The notes below the pieces were generated by a model, which saw only the letters and a list, made by a program, of their open reading frames with translations, was not told the origin of the DNA and ran no database searches. Source: Paenibacillus cymbidii (GTDB lineage: Bacteria; Bacillota; Bacilli; Paenibacillales; NBRC-103111). Taken from it: a stretch of 64,000 bases of DNA. Made by a program: the position numbers and the translations under genes. The stretch is taken from assembly GCF_004764705.1 (NCBI RefSeq), contig NZ_SHLX01000009.1, positions 186,001 to 250,000 of the forward strand, written 5' to 3'. The stretch's first letter is position 1. Every line of letters starts with the position of its first letter. Positions 8,803-18,226 of this stretch are shown one piece after another.

Positions 8803-8833
8803 AGAAGGTTGGCGAACCCGACCTTCTTTTTTT
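8803..8833 (+). terminator. Terminator hairpin in the minJ leader
   Basis: Arms AGAAGGT (8803-8809) and ACCTTCT (8821-8827) followed by a run of seven or more T. No gene ends just upstream, so it could end an unrecognised short transcript or act as an attenuator before minJ. Confidence 0.75.
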
Positions 8834-8879
8834 CGAATTCAAGACCATTTGGAAATATAGACGGTAAGGAGCTCAGTCG

Positions 8880-10199
8880 ATGGCACTTGTCCAAGATTGG
8901 CTGGCGGAGGCGGGCTGGTCGCTGCTGCGTATGCTTGCGAATCCGTTTTATTACGTCGGCATCGTGTTCGTGGTGCTGCAATATCGGCGGGAAGTGGCGC
9001 TGGAGCGCAAGCTGCTGCACACGAGGCTGCATTCCATTATCGGCGAGACGTGGCGGACGGTACTATGGGGCTGGGCGGCGGGAATTGCCGCGTCGATCGC
9101 CATGGCGTTCGTCGGCGCCGCGGTGTCGTTCGAAGCGCTGCTGTGGCTGTGGGCGATCATGTTCGTGCTCGTCTGGCTGCGCATTCGTTTCCTGTGCCTG
9201 GCTTACGCGGTCGGCATCATCGGCGTGCTGCAGGCGGCGGCCGAACTGCTGCCGCAAGCGGCGCTGAACAGCGCAAGCGTGCTGCAGGATGCCGCCAACT
9301 CGCTGGCCGCGATCGAGTTGCCGCCGCTGCTTGCCCTGGTCGGGGCGCTGCACCTGGCGGAAGCGCTGCTGGTTCGGCTGCAGGGGCATCGCATGGCAAC
9401 GCCGCTGTTCTTCGAAGGCAAGCGGGGGCGCGCGGTCGGCGGCTACAACTTGCTGGGCTTCTGGCCGGTGCCGCTGTTCCTGCTGGTGCCGCTGGAAGGC
9501 AGCGGGCTGACGCTGCCGTGGCAGCCGCTGCTGATGGACGGCGGCGCAACGCTCGGCTGGGGGCTCGTCGCTTTCCCGGTCGTGATCGGCTTCGCCGACC
9601 GCACGCAGTCGCTGCTGCCGCGGGCGAAGATGCGTCTGGTGGCGCTCCGGCTGTCGATCTATGCGCCGGTAGTGCTGCTGCTCGCCTATGCGGCGTATTA
9701 TTGGTCGCTGCCGCTGCTGTCGCTGGCTGCGTCGGTGACGGTCATCGCGCTGCATGAAGCGCTGATCGCTTACGGCAGCCGCGAGGAAGAGCGGCGCAGC
9801 CCGCTGTATGTGCACGACGAGAGCGGCCTCAAGGTGCTCGCCGTGTTGCCGGGCAGCGCGGCGGAAGCGATGGGCATCGCTGTCGGCGAAACGATCAGCA
9901 AGGTAAACGGCGAGCGGGTGAGAAACAAGGAAGAGATGCATTTGGCGATGCGGCTCAATCCGGCGTTCTGCAAGCTGGAGGTCGTCAATTTGGCGGGGCA
10001 TGTGAAATTCATCGGCAGCGCGGTGTTTGCGGACAAGCATCATCAACTTGGCATCTTGTTGTGCCCGGACGAGCAGGCGCCGTATTATGTGCCGGAGAAG
10101 CAGCAGGCGGTGCCGCTTCCCGCGCTGCTGGCGCGCCGCTGGTTCGGCGTCAGGCGGGGAGGACGCGGAGAATCGCATACGCATTCGGAAGAAGCGTGA
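8880..10199 (+). CDS. minJ: MinJ-like polytopic membrane protein with C-terminal PDZ domain
   Basis: The product is 439 residues. The first ~300 are very hydrophobic, with about eight TM segments (YYVGIVFVVLQY, TVLWGWAAGIAASIAMAFVG, LLWLWAIMFVLVWLRI and others), and residues ~310-385 form a PDZ-like domain (LKVLAVLPGSAAEAMGIAVG, ETISKVNGERV). This is the layout of Bacillus MinJ, which bridges DivIVA and MinD at the division site and limits FtsZ ring formation. Its place after ctpB also matches Bacillus. The ATG at 8880 has AAGGAG 8 bases upstream. A terminator-like hairpin sits in its leader, so expression is probably independent of ctpB. The function is transferred from synteny and domain layout. 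Confidence 0.85.
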   Translation: MALVQDWLAEAGWSLLRMLANPFYYVGIVFVVLQYRREVALERKLLHTRLHSIIGETWRTVLWGWAAGIAASIAMAFVGAAVSFEALLWLWAIMFVLVWLRIRFLCLAYAVGIIGVLQAAAELLPQAALNSASVLQDAANSLAAIELPPLLALVGALHLAEALLVRLQGHRMATPLFFEGKRGRAVGGYNLLGFWPVPLFLLVPLEGSGLTLPWQPLLMDGGATLGWGLVAFPVVIGFADRTQSLLPRAKMRLVALRLSIYAPVVLLLAYAAYYWSLPLLSLAASVTVIALHEALIAYGSREEERRSPLYVHDESGLKVLAVLPGSAAEAMGIAVGETISKVNGERVRNKEEMHLAMRLNPAFCKLEVVNLAGHVKFIGSAVFADKHHQLGILLCPDEQAPYYVPEKQQAVPLPALLARRWFGVRRGGRGESHTHSEEA

Positions 10200-10215
10200 C
10201 GTGAGAAATACGAAC

Positions 10216-10242
10216 AACAGCGGCCGGTCAGCGGCCGCTGTT
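10216..10242. terminator. Bidirectional terminator between minJ and the convergent regulator gene
   Basis: Perfect 11-bp arms AACAGCGGCCG / CGGCCGCTGTT, loop GTCAG, then TTGTTT on the plus strand. The stop of the minus-strand regulator lies in the loop. Confidence 0.88.
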
Positions 10243-11355
10243 TTGTTTCCACTCGCGATACCAGGCTTCGATTTGCGCCGGAGGCTTGGTGCCGAACTCG
10301 GTGTCGAGCATGTCGCACAGACTGGTATACTCCCGCACTACGGCGACCGAATCGTCCAACTTGTGATACGTCTCCATCAGTGCAAAATAAACCTGCTCCG
10401 CATGGGGCAGCAGCCGTTTCATTCGGCCGTACAGAGCCACCGCTTCGCTCAGCGCGCGGGTTTCGGTCAGAAACTTGCCGACCTGCATCGTATGGCCCAG
10501 CCATGCCCGGCGCAGCCGCTCGCGCTCCCCCTCCGCCCACAAATAATCGTATTCGGCCAAATAGTCGCCGCGGTACAAGTCGACCAGCGCCATATGCTGG
10601 GCAAGCGTATCCGCCGTCAGCGGCGGCGCCTGCTGCAGGCCGCGTTCCCACTCGTCCACGTCCAGCTTCAGACCGTTCAGGTGAAGCAGGTAACCTTTCT
10701 CGTGATTGCCGATCTGGATGTCGATGCCGCGTGCGGTCAACGTTTTGCGGATCTGGTAGATGGCGGTATACAGCTGTGTATAGCCGCGTTTCAAATCCGC
10801 TTCCGGCCAGAGCAGGTCCAGCAGCGCGTCCTTGCGCACCGGCTGCGTCCTCCGGTGAATCAGATACGCGAACAGCTCCTGCGATTTCGACGTGCGCCAC
10901 GGGATCGATTCCGGTTCGGCAAAATCGATTTGCAAGCATTGGAAGCAGCGGATCAGGGTCGGCTTGTCCTCCGGAGTGTCTTCCTCGTCGGCCGCTTCCT
11001 TGCGGCTGGACAACCGGGCGATCGTGCGCACCAGCCGCTCGCTGTGCACCGGCTTGAGCACATAGTCGATGGCATTCAGCTCGAACGCCTTGACCGCAAA
11101 TTCCTCGTAGGCGGTAACGAATACGATTTCCGTTCGCGGCAGCAGCTCCTGGATGCGCTCCGCCAGCTCCACGCCGTTCATCTCCGGCATGTCGATGTCG
11201 AGGAACACGACGTCCGGCTGAATGCCCGGAGCCGCTTCCAGAGCGCTCGCTCCGTCCTGAAATTTATCCGCGACCTCGATTCCTCCGATTTTCTGCAGCT
11301 GCCGCTCCAGATCGCGCAGCGCCAGCATTTCATCGTCCACTAGTATGGCTTTCAA
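10228..11355 (-). CDS. Response regulator with receiver, winged-helix and BTAD (SARP-type) domains
   Basis: The product is 375 residues. An N-terminal receiver domain (1-~120) has acidic residues D7/D8, the phosphoacceptor D53 in VVFLDIDMPEMNG and K101 in DYVLKPVHSERL. A winged-helix region follows (SKSQELFAYLIHRR, KDALLDLLWPEADL), then a bacterial transcriptional activation (BTAD) helical repeat domain at about 235-365. It is thus a two-component output regulator of the SARP-like class found in Bacillales. The start is a TTG at 11355 (TTG AAA GCC ATA CTA) with GAGGTG 7 bases upstream. No kinase gene is adjacent, so it may be an orphan. Its target is not evident; the large surface-protein gene upstream is divergent from it. 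Confidence 0.88.
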   Translation of the reverse strand: MKAILVDDEMLALRDLERQLQKIGGIEVADKFQDGASALEAAPGIQPDVVFLDIDMPEMNGVELAERIQELLPRTEIVFVTAYEEFAVKAFELNAIDYVLKPVHSERLVRTIARLSSRKEAADEEDTPEDKPTLIRCFQCLQIDFAEPESIPWRTSKSQELFAYLIHRRTQPVRKDALLDLLWPEADLKRGYTQLYTAIYQIRKTLTARGIDIQIGNHEKGYLLHLNGLKLDVDEWERGLQQAPPLTADTLAQHMALVDLYRGDYLAEYDYLWAEGERERLRRAWLGHTMQVGKFLTETRALSEAVALYGRMKRLLPHAEQVYFALMETYHKLDDSVAVVREYTSLCDMLDTEFGTKPPAQIEAWYREWKQNSGR

Positions 11356-12030
11356 ACAATGTCACCTCATTCTCGTGAGCAGGAACGTTAATGGTGCGGT
11401 ATCGTTTATCGTCAGGCGTGCAGGCAAGGTAGGATGCAGGGAGAGGTGCATGGTACGTCCGGTTGAAGCCCCTACTGACAATATCGGGTTAAACGCGTAT
11501 TCAGTTAATAGGCGTTCCTGAGGTTATGGAAACTGAAATGAAACTTTACGAAAAGTGTCACAAGTTGCAAATGAATTCATTTTTTGTTCAGATTGTCAAG
11601 CTATGATAACGCAAGCCGAGACTCTAGCCTCTCTCCTGGTACCGGCCGATCGGGTCGGATCGACCTGGAAGGGGCTGTTTCATGCGGCATCGGGAACCCC
11701 GAAGTATCTTCATCCTTGTTCAACCGAAGGAAGTTCGATCTAGCTAGTTATACGCAAGGCGGCGCCAAATGTTGTAGGCTGTCGAATTTTACAACTACAG
11801 CAATCAATCGTTGTTCAGTTTTTGTTCATTATCCAGGACTATTATAGTAGGATAGGTATGGTTCGAAAGTGGTGGAAAATGTCGAATTTTGTTGTTTTTT
11901 TGGCTGATTTTCTACTAAAGCAATGTTTATCTGCCATATAACGTTCACGGGTGAAAGACAACCGTTTTCCGCTATGCCTTTACGAACGTGCTTCAGCCTT
12001 ATCGTATAACGAATTGGGAGGATTTAACTC
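11356..12030. other. Long divergent leader between the regulator and the SLH surface-protein gene
   Basis: About 675 bases without a credible gene. Bases 11600-11790 are GC-rich with several short inverted repeats. They are flanked by AT-rich stretches, one of which (11820-11990) contains the promoter-like TTGTTC-15-TATAGT at 11822-11848. Such a long leader before a surface-protein gene could hold a regulatory RNA, but I could not match it to a known riboswitch class. Confidence 0.5.
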
Positions 12031-15000
12031 ATGGGTTCAGCATTCGGTTCACGTTTCAGAGATCGGCAGAGAGTTTGGTCCGTAATATTGATTGTGGCTT
12101 TGATCTTCAGTACGCTGACCATTTTGCCGCGTTCAGCGAAGGCGACTAGCCCCACCCCTCACTTTATTGATATCGCCGGGCAGCTAATGGATTTTGGCAA
12201 TCCGGCTGTGGTCAGTCCCGCGCCTTCGCCTTCTTCCAGCCGGACGATCCCCGCGGGAGTCGGGACTACCTTTTTGTACAAAAACGTCTACCAGGGAAAT
12301 GATACTTCCGGTTCTGCCATTTCGATCGATGCATTGATCACAGTTACCGGCAAGACGGGAAACACGACGCTGTATGACTACGACCAGAAGACGACCGGTC
12401 CGGAATCCAGATTCAATCCGCAACTGACGACGAATGATTCTTCTGGAGGGTCGCTGACGTACAAGGTTGATTTCCTGCTTCACGATACTCAGACGCCTGT
12501 CTATCTAAAAAATTTTTATTTGACAGCCGTTGATATTGACTATGCAAGTTCGTCCAATCGGGAGTATGTGGAAATATCGGGCTATGCCAGTTACCAGATT
12601 TCCAGTCTGAACGAGTTGACAATCAGCAGTGATGCGGCATACCAAGGGCGAACCCGGTTTTTATCGATACAAGATGGGCTTGACGGCGTCAGCTTCGAGG
12701 ACAGAGCATCTTTTATCGCTTATTATTCAGCCCCTATTTCGTCCTTGAGTTTTGTCATTGGTAGTACCGGTAAAAATAATACAAGTTCTACCGCCCGGCA
12801 ATTTTCGCTTAATTTCGGTGCGCCCGGCGGTGTGTTTACGACTCCGGTCAGCGTCCCCAATCCGATATCTCCGACGATTACCGTCGCGATTGACGACGGC
12901 GGGGACGGGATTTTGTCCGCGCCGCAAAATTTGACGCAGGTGACGATTTCCGGAACGACTACCGCACAAGTCGGGCAAACCGTTAATCTGACGCTGACGA
13001 GCTCGACGAATGTGGTGACTGTGCTGCAAGCGCCTGTCCTGTCCGGTGGTACTTACTCCGTTTCGGCGAATCTGTCGGGTTTTGCGGATGGCACGATCTC
13101 GGTCAATGCGGATGTCGTCGATACGGCCGGTAACCCGGCTACCACGGCTAACGATACGACCGTCAAGGATACGACGGCGCCAACCGCCAATGCCCAGTCC
13201 GTTGTTACGGATAAAAATACGGCCAAGTCGATCACGTTAAGCGGCTCGGACGCGCTGACGGCGGCAGGTGATTTGTTGTATCAATTGTCGAGTTTGACTA
13301 CCGCGCAAGGCGGTACGCTTGTACAGAGCGGCACCGGCAGCGGTGTGACCTATACTCCGGCGACGGGGTATACCGGTTCAGATAGCTTTACGTTTACGGT
13401 GAAGGACAAGGCCGGTCTGGAAAGCGCTCAGGCTACGGTGAGTATTACCGTAAACGCACCGCCAGTGGTGTCGAACATCGACAAGAACGGCACCGAGGAC
13501 ACGGACGTTATGTTCAAAGCAGACGACTTTACGGTCAAGTTTACGGATGTGGACAGCGATTCGCTGAACAAAGTGAAGATTACGTCGCTGCCGGCGCACG
13601 GCACGTTGAAGCTGGGCGGCGTCACTGTTACAGTGTATCAGGAGATCGATGCGTCGGCGCTTGGCAACCTGAAGTTCACACCGGACCCGAACTGGAACGG
13701 TGAGACAACGTTCCACTGGAATGGCAAGGACGGCGCCCTCTATGCGGAACTCGATGCGAAGGTGACAATCGAGATCGCGGCAGAGAACGACAAGCCGGTA
13801 GTAGCGAACATCGATAAGGATGGCACCGAGGACACGGACGTTATGTTCACAGCAGACGACTTTACGGTCAAGTTTACGGATGTGGACAACGACTCGCTGA
13901 GCAAAGTGAAGATTACGTCGCTGCCGGCGCACGGCACGTTGAAGCTGGGCGGCGTCACTGTTACAGTGTATCAGGAGATCGATGCGTCGGCGCTTGGCAA
14001 CCTGAAGTTCACGCCGGACCCGAACTGGAACGGTGAGACAACGTTCCACTGGAATGGCAAGGACGGCGCCCTCTATGCGGAACTCGATGCGAAGGTGACG
14101 ATCGAGATCGCGGCAGAGAACGACAAGCCGGTAGTAGCGAACATCGATAAGGATGGCACCGAGGACACGGACGTTATGTTCACAGCAGACGACTTTACGG
14201 TCAAGTTTACGGATGTGGACAACGACTCGCTGAGCAAAGTGAAGATTACGTCGCTGCCGGCGCACGGCACGTTGAAGCTGGGCGGCGTCACTGTTACAGT
14301 GTATCAGGAGATCGATGCGTCGGCGCTTGGCAACCTGAAGTTCACGCCGGACCCGAACTGGAACGGTGAGACAACGTTCCACTGGAATGGCAAGGACGGC
14401 TCCCTCTATGCGGAACTCGATGCGAAGGTGACGATCGAGATCGCGGCGGTGAACGACAAGCCGATAGTTGCCGACATCGCCAAGAGCGGCGATGGCACAC
14501 CAATCGCGTTTAGCGCAACGGATTTTGAAAACAAGTTTACGGACCTCGACGGCGATGAGCTGAGCAGGGTAAAAGTCATGTCATTGCCGGAACACGGTAC
14601 GCTCAAGCTTAACGGCGTCGCCGTTACGGTGTATCAGGAAATCAACACAGTAGCGCTGAGCGGAATGACGTTCGAGCCGAATGCGGACTGGAATGGCACG
14701 ACAAGCTTCGCTTGGAACGGGAACGACGGAGTAGATTATGCTGCAGTGGATGCCAACGTCATCCTTACGGTAGAGCAGTTGGAAGGTTGGGCCGGAAGCC
14801 GCGGCTACGAAGTCGTGTCGCCAATATGGGTGGCGGCGCCTGGCAAGCCGTTGAAGCTGTCCGCCTTTGCGCCGGCAGCAGTAGGGAAAGTCAGCGCAAC
14901 ATTTGACTTTGAGGGCGGCAGCACGGCGGTGGAACTGTCGCCTGTGGGTGCCGTGAACAACGGTACGCAGCGTTGGGAGGCTACTACGTATAGTTTGCCT

Positions 15001-17811
15001 TATACTGTGACAACCGGCGTTTATCAGGCGCAGTTTGCCACGTATATTGAAACATCTCCCGGGACATGGACGCCTGCGCTTGCAGAACCGGCAGCCAAGC
15101 TTACGAACAACAAGTTTAAAGTCATTGCCCGTATCGCAGTGACAGGCAACGTATACGACTATACGAACGGGCCGAGCGCACCGATCGCCAATGTGAAGGT
15201 TTCGCTGTACGATCCGACCGGCACTGTCAAGGTCGCGGAAACGACAACCGATGCGAACGGGAACTACAACTTCCCTAGCGTTGCCACCGAACAATATTTA
15301 ATTGTGGTGGAGAAGACGGGCTATGGAACACAGAAGCGGATTGTCAACACGCTTCCGACCGACCCGGATGCGACGGTGATCAGGCAAGATTTTGCGCTGG
15401 TAGAGTATAATTTGCAATTGACGGCCAATCCGAGCTCAATCGTTGGCGACGGCAACTCCAAATCGTTGCTGAAAGCGGTGCTGCGCAACGGCAGCGGCGT
15501 CGAGCTGGCGAATGTGCCCGTGACATTCACGGCGAGCGTCGGCACTTTCGAGAAGCTGGCGGGGGACATTTCTTCCCCATTGCCGAATACAGTGATTACG
15601 AATGCGTTTGGAGAAGCGTACATTTATTATAAATCGGCCGCGATCGAAGGCGTCATTTCGCAACAAATTCCCGTTACGGCGACGGCGGACGATCCGGCCA
15701 GAAGCTTGTACGCACAGGAGCAGATCATCGTTACTTTCGAGCCGACGTCGATCAAAGGCGTCATTAAACAGAATGGCGTGACACAGGCTGGCGTAACGGT
15801 AAAAATTGTCGAAGACTTCAATCATGACGGTATCATCGATTTCGCCGCGGAAGCGGTGACCGACGAAAATGGCAACTATACGATCGCGGTGCCGAAGGGC
15901 AACCAGGATTACAAGCTGCAAGTAACGAAACCGGTAGTGATCGACGGCGTGGAAAAATCGGTTACGTTCGTGCAAAATGCGCCAGTCGGAAATGTTACCG
16001 GAACGGGAGTCAACTACGATTCCAATCAGGCGGTAACGGGCGTTATCGCGTTGAAACCTCCGGCAGGCCAGTCGCAAGTAATCGACAATAACAACCAGAT
16101 GAAAAATGCGGTGAAGGTGTATTTGAAAGATAAAGCCACCGGCACTTACGTAGGCGGCAACGCGACACCGACCGCATTTACCTTGGATAATGGCGTGTTT
16201 AACGCCGAAATCCCGGCCGGCGATTACGAACTGGAAGTCCGGTTCGTCGTTCCGAATGCGGCAGATCCGACCAATCATGCGCTGGACAAGGAAATTATCA
16301 TTAATGCGCTTGACGCGGCGGGCACGCTTCCGGTCGTGACGGTAACGGCAACCGGCGAACTGAACATCGTTTCCGAACTGATCGACCCGTACGGCGATAT
16401 CACCGACGCGACAACGAACGCGCCGATCGACGGCGCAACCGTCACGCTATATTATGCCAGCACGAGCGATCCTGCCTATCCCGGCAATGTCGGTAAAGAG
16501 GGGCAGCAAGTGTGGCTGCCGGCGATCGTCGGCTTTGATCCGAACGATAACGCCAACCCGCAAACAAGCAAAAACGGCGGGAAATACGCCTACATGGTGT
16601 ATCCGACAACGCAGTATGTCATCCGTGTCACCAAGGACGGATATGAGCCGTACACGAGTCCGACCATTTCCGTCGATTACGCCATTGTACGGCACGATAT
16701 CAAAATGACGCCGGTTCCGCCAGCTACAGGCGGCGGAGCTCCGGCTCCGGTTGTGACGCCAACGCCGACGCCGACAACAACAACGCCAACGCCGGAGCCA
16801 AAGGTCGACGCGGATGTAGCGGTCAACATTACTACGGCGCGCAGTTCCTATGAAGAGGGAAGCTTGGTGCCGCTGAAGATCGACTACGTCAACATCAGCG
16901 ACAAACCGCTGTCGGCGGGAATGCTGACGGTGACGCTGCCGCAAGGCGTGACGATCGTCGATCCTGACGGCGGCACAGTCGACGGCAATAAAATTGCCTG
17001 GGGCATCGTCGATTTGGCGGCGGGCGGCGAAGGCAGCCGGTTTATTAAAGTGAAGTTCCCGGCGTCGAAGGCAGCGGAACAAACCGTAGATGTCGAAACA
17101 TCGATGGCCGTATCCGGCGTGATGGCCAACAAGGCCAACGCCAGGTCCTCGCTCAAGCTGCTGTTGTTCTCGAATCGTTACGGCACAGTGGAGCATACGC
17201 GTTATATCCTCGGCTATCCGGACGGCGAGTTCAAGCCGCAGCGCTCGCTCAGCCGAGCGGAGCTGGCCGCGATCGTGGCGCGATTGATCAATGGCGGGAA
17301 CACGGACAAGAAGGCAGCGTACAGCGATGTTCCTGCATCGCATTGGGCCAGCGGCTATATCCGGATTGCTACGGATGCCGGCATCTTTACCGGCTTTACG
17401 GATGGTACGTTCCATCCGGACGTACCGGTGACGCGCGAAGAATTGGCAACCGTTATGACGCGTTATCTGAAGCTGGACACGCCGCAATCGATCGACCAAC
17501 ATTTCGCTGACGCGAGCGACCGCTGGTCGACGACGGCGATCGAAGCGTTGTACCGCAACGGTCTTGTCCAAGGGTATCCGGACGGCACGTTCCAACCGGC
17601 GGGCAGCATCATCCGGCTGGAAGCCGTGACGCTGATTAACCGGATGTTGTTCCGCGGCCCGCTGACCAGTGTGGAGCCGTCCTTCCCGGATGTGCCGAAG
17701 GACAATTGGGGCTTCGGCCACGTCGAAGAGGCAAGTCAATCGCACGACGCAACGCGGCGGGAAGACGGCAGCGAAGTGTTCGTGCAGCATGTGAACGACA
17801 ACGTGCAATAA
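12031..17811 (+). CDS. Large SLH-anchored surface protein with cadherin/Ig-like repeats and carboxypeptidase-like domains
   Basis: The product is 1926 residues. It starts with a signal peptide (VWSVILIVALIFSTLTILP, cleavage near AKA), then a ~260-residue globular region, an Ig-like domain, a cadherin-like VCBS domain (DKNTAKSITLSGSDALTA), and four 111-residue repeats at about 482-918 (three nearly identical, the fourth diverged). Next are CarboxypepD_reg-like domains (ITGN/VKVSLYDPTG type, several copies), a Big_1-like domain (NPSSIVGDGNSKSLLKAV), a proline/threonine linker (TPTPTPTTTTPTPEP) and a DUF11-like domain. Three S-layer homology motifs end the protein (YILGYPDGEF, GIFTGFTDGTF, GLVQGYPDGTF). 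SLH motifs bind pyruvylated secondary cell-wall polymer, so it is cell-surface bound. Its role may be adhesive or structural. The ATG at 12031 has GGGAGG 9 bases upstream. The gene stands alone and ends before a terminator. Confidence 0.93.
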   Translation: MGSAFGSRFRDRQRVWSVILIVALIFSTLTILPRSAKATSPTPHFIDIAGQLMDFGNPAVVSPAPSPSSSRTIPAGVGTTFLYKNVYQGNDTSGSAISIDALITVTGKTGNTTLYDYDQKTTGPESRFNPQLTTNDSSGGSLTYKVDFLLHDTQTPVYLKNFYLTAVDIDYASSSNREYVEISGYASYQISSLNELTISSDAAYQGRTRFLSIQDGLDGVSFEDRASFIAYYSAPISSLSFVIGSTGKNNTSSTARQFSLNFGAPGGVFTTPVSVPNPISPTITVAIDDGGDGILSAPQNLTQVTISGTTTAQVGQTVNLTLTSSTNVVTVLQAPVLSGGTYSVSANLSGFADGTISVNADVVDTAGNPATTANDTTVKDTTAPTANAQSVVTDKNTAKSITLSGSDALTAAGDLLYQLSSLTTAQGGTLVQSGTGSGVTYTPATGYTGSDSFTFTVKDKAGLESAQATVSITVNAPPVVSNIDKNGTEDTDVMFKADDFTVKFTDVDSDSLNKVKITSLPAHGTLKLGGVTVTVYQEIDASALGNLKFTPDPNWNGETTFHWNGKDGALYAELDAKVTIEIAAENDKPVVANIDKDGTEDTDVMFTADDFTVKFTDVDNDSLSKVKITSLPAHGTLKLGGVTVTVYQEIDASALGNLKFTPDPNWNGETTFHWNGKDGALYAELDAKVTIEIAAENDKPVVANIDKDGTEDTDVMFTADDFTVKFTDVDNDSLSKVKITSLPAHGTLKLGGVTVTVYQEIDASALGNLKFTPDPNWNGETTFHWNGKDGSLYAELDAKVTIEIAAVNDKPIVADIAKSGDGTPIAFSATDFENKFTDLDGDELSRVKVMSLPEHGTLKLNGVAVTVYQEINTVALSGMTFEPNADWNGTTSFAWNGNDGVDYAAVDANVILTVEQLEGWAGSRGYEVVSPIWVAAPGKPLKLSAFAPAAVGKVSATFDFEGGSTAVELSPVGAVNNGTQRWEATTYSLPYTVTTGVYQAQFATYIETSPGTWTPALAEPAAKLTNNKFKVIARIAVTGNVYDYTNGPSAPIANVKVSLYDPTGTVKVAETTTDANGNYNFPSVATEQYLIVVEKTGYGTQKRIVNTLPTDPDATVIRQDFALVEYNLQLTANPSSIVGDGNSKSLLKAVLRNGSGVELANVPVTFTASVGTFEKLAGDISSPLPNTVITNAFGEAYIYYKSAAIEGVISQQIPVTATADDPARSLYAQEQIIVTFEPTSIKGVIKQNGVTQAGVTVKIVEDFNHDGIIDFAAEAVTDENGNYTIAVPKGNQDYKLQVTKPVVIDGVEKSVTFVQNAPVGNVTGTGVNYDSNQAVTGVIALKPPAGQSQVIDNNNQMKNAVKVYLKDKATGTYVGGNATPTAFTLDNGVFNAEIPAGDYELEVRFVVPNAADPTNHALDKEIIINALDAAGTLPVVTVTATGELNIVSELIDPYGDITDATTNAPIDGATVTLYYASTSDPAYPGNVGKEGQQVWLPAIVGFDPNDNANPQTSKNGGKYAYMVYPTTQYVIRVTKDGYEPYTSPTISVDYAIVRHDIKMTPVPPATGGGAPAPVVTPTPTPTTTTPTPEPKVDADVAVNITTARSSYEEGSLVPLKIDYVNISDKPLSAGMLTVTLPQGVTIVDPDGGTVDGNKIAWGIVDLAAGGEGSRFIKVKFPASKAAEQTVDVETSMAVSGVMANKANARSSLKLLLFSNRYGTVEHTRYILGYPDGEFKPQRSLSRAELAAIVARLINGGNTDKKAAYSDVPASHWASGYIRIATDAGIFTGFTDGTFHPDVPVTREELATVMTRYLKLDTPQSIDQHFADASDRWSTTAIEALYRNGLVQGYPDGTFQPAGSIIRLEAVTLINRMLFRGPLTSVEPSFPDVPKDNWGFGHVEEASQSHDATRREDGSEVFVQHVNDNVQ
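13474..14472 (+). repeat. Three tandem 333-bp coding repeats
   Basis: Units at 13474-13806, 13807-14139 and 14140-14472 are each exactly 333 bp (111 codons). Units 2 and 3 differ at only a few bases near their 3' ends, and unit 1 differs at scattered positions. A fourth, clearly diverged unit follows from 14473. Near identity at the DNA level points to recent duplication or gene conversion. Confidence 0.95.
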
Positions 17812-17825
17812 AGATAAGGAATGCG

Positions 17826-17861
17826 AAACGCGGTTGCCCGATAGGGGTGGCCGCGTTTTTC
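17826..17861 (+). terminator. Terminator after the surface-protein gene
   Basis: Arms AAACGCGG (17826-17833) and CCGCGTTT (17851-17858) run into a T run (TTTTT), with partial inner pairing of CCC with GGG. Confidence 0.82.
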
Positions 17862-18226
17862 GGCTGTATAAGAATTTTCTGGTAATGGAGATACAATCTA
17901 TTTTATATGGTCTTTTTGCGCCGAAAAGAGGGGAGTGTGGGGAAATAACCAGCGATTTCACTGCTGGCTATTTCGGGGAAAAGTCGGGAAAAGTCCTGAC
18001 GGCCGCAAAGCCACGTTTGCACCGGGTCATCGCAGCGAAAATAACCACACTAAAACAAACCAATTTTCACAACAACTCATCACCACCACCAACCCAACTC
18101 CCCCGATATAGACTTCCCCCGAAGCTTTTTTTATACTTTCGTTAGATTTGCTTTACGCGGGGGTTAGAATCGCTTGCTACGATAAAGAGGGCGCAAGCCT
18201 GATGACATAGGCAAGGAGGAACATCC
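17862..18226. other. Intergenic region upstream of the histidine kinase operon
   Basis: About 365 bases with no gene. It holds one type B hairpin repeat (17943-17973) and an AC-rich stretch (18040-18115). The promoter of the following two-component operon should lie in 18120-18200, but no hexamer pair with good spacing stands out. Confidence 0.5.
17943..17973. repeat. Hairpin repeat, type B copy 3 (expanded loop)
   Basis: Arms AAATAACCAGC / GCTGGCTATTT (one mismatch) around GATTTCACT. The outer arms match the type B repeats at 8124 and 8185, about 9.8 kb away. Confidence 0.78.

Larger units (their letters stand above)
8043..8879. other. Long gene-free region between ctpB and minJ
   Basis: About 840 bases without a credible gene. 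The first part (8073-8268) holds four hairpin repeats described separately. The middle (8270-8600) has no recognisable feature. The end has a terminator hairpin (8803-8833) 46 bases before the minJ start. A minus-strand open frame of 79 codons at 8609-8848 has no ribosome binding site or family resemblance and may be a decayed gene. Confidence 0.6.

Noticed and set aside
8609..8848. 79-codon minus-strand frame in the minJ leader
   Set aside because: It has no ribosome binding site, the terminator lies inside its 5' end, and it has no family resemblance; a decayed gene is possible but unsupported.
11600..11790. Possible cyclic-di-GMP or cyclic-di-AMP riboswitch
   Set aside because: Some GCAA/AGCC elements recall those classes, but the required conserved blocks and pairings could not be found by eye.
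11555..11847. Two short plus-strand frames in the leader of the surface-protein gene
   Set aside because: They overlap in different frames, lack good ribosome binding sites and have atypical codon use.
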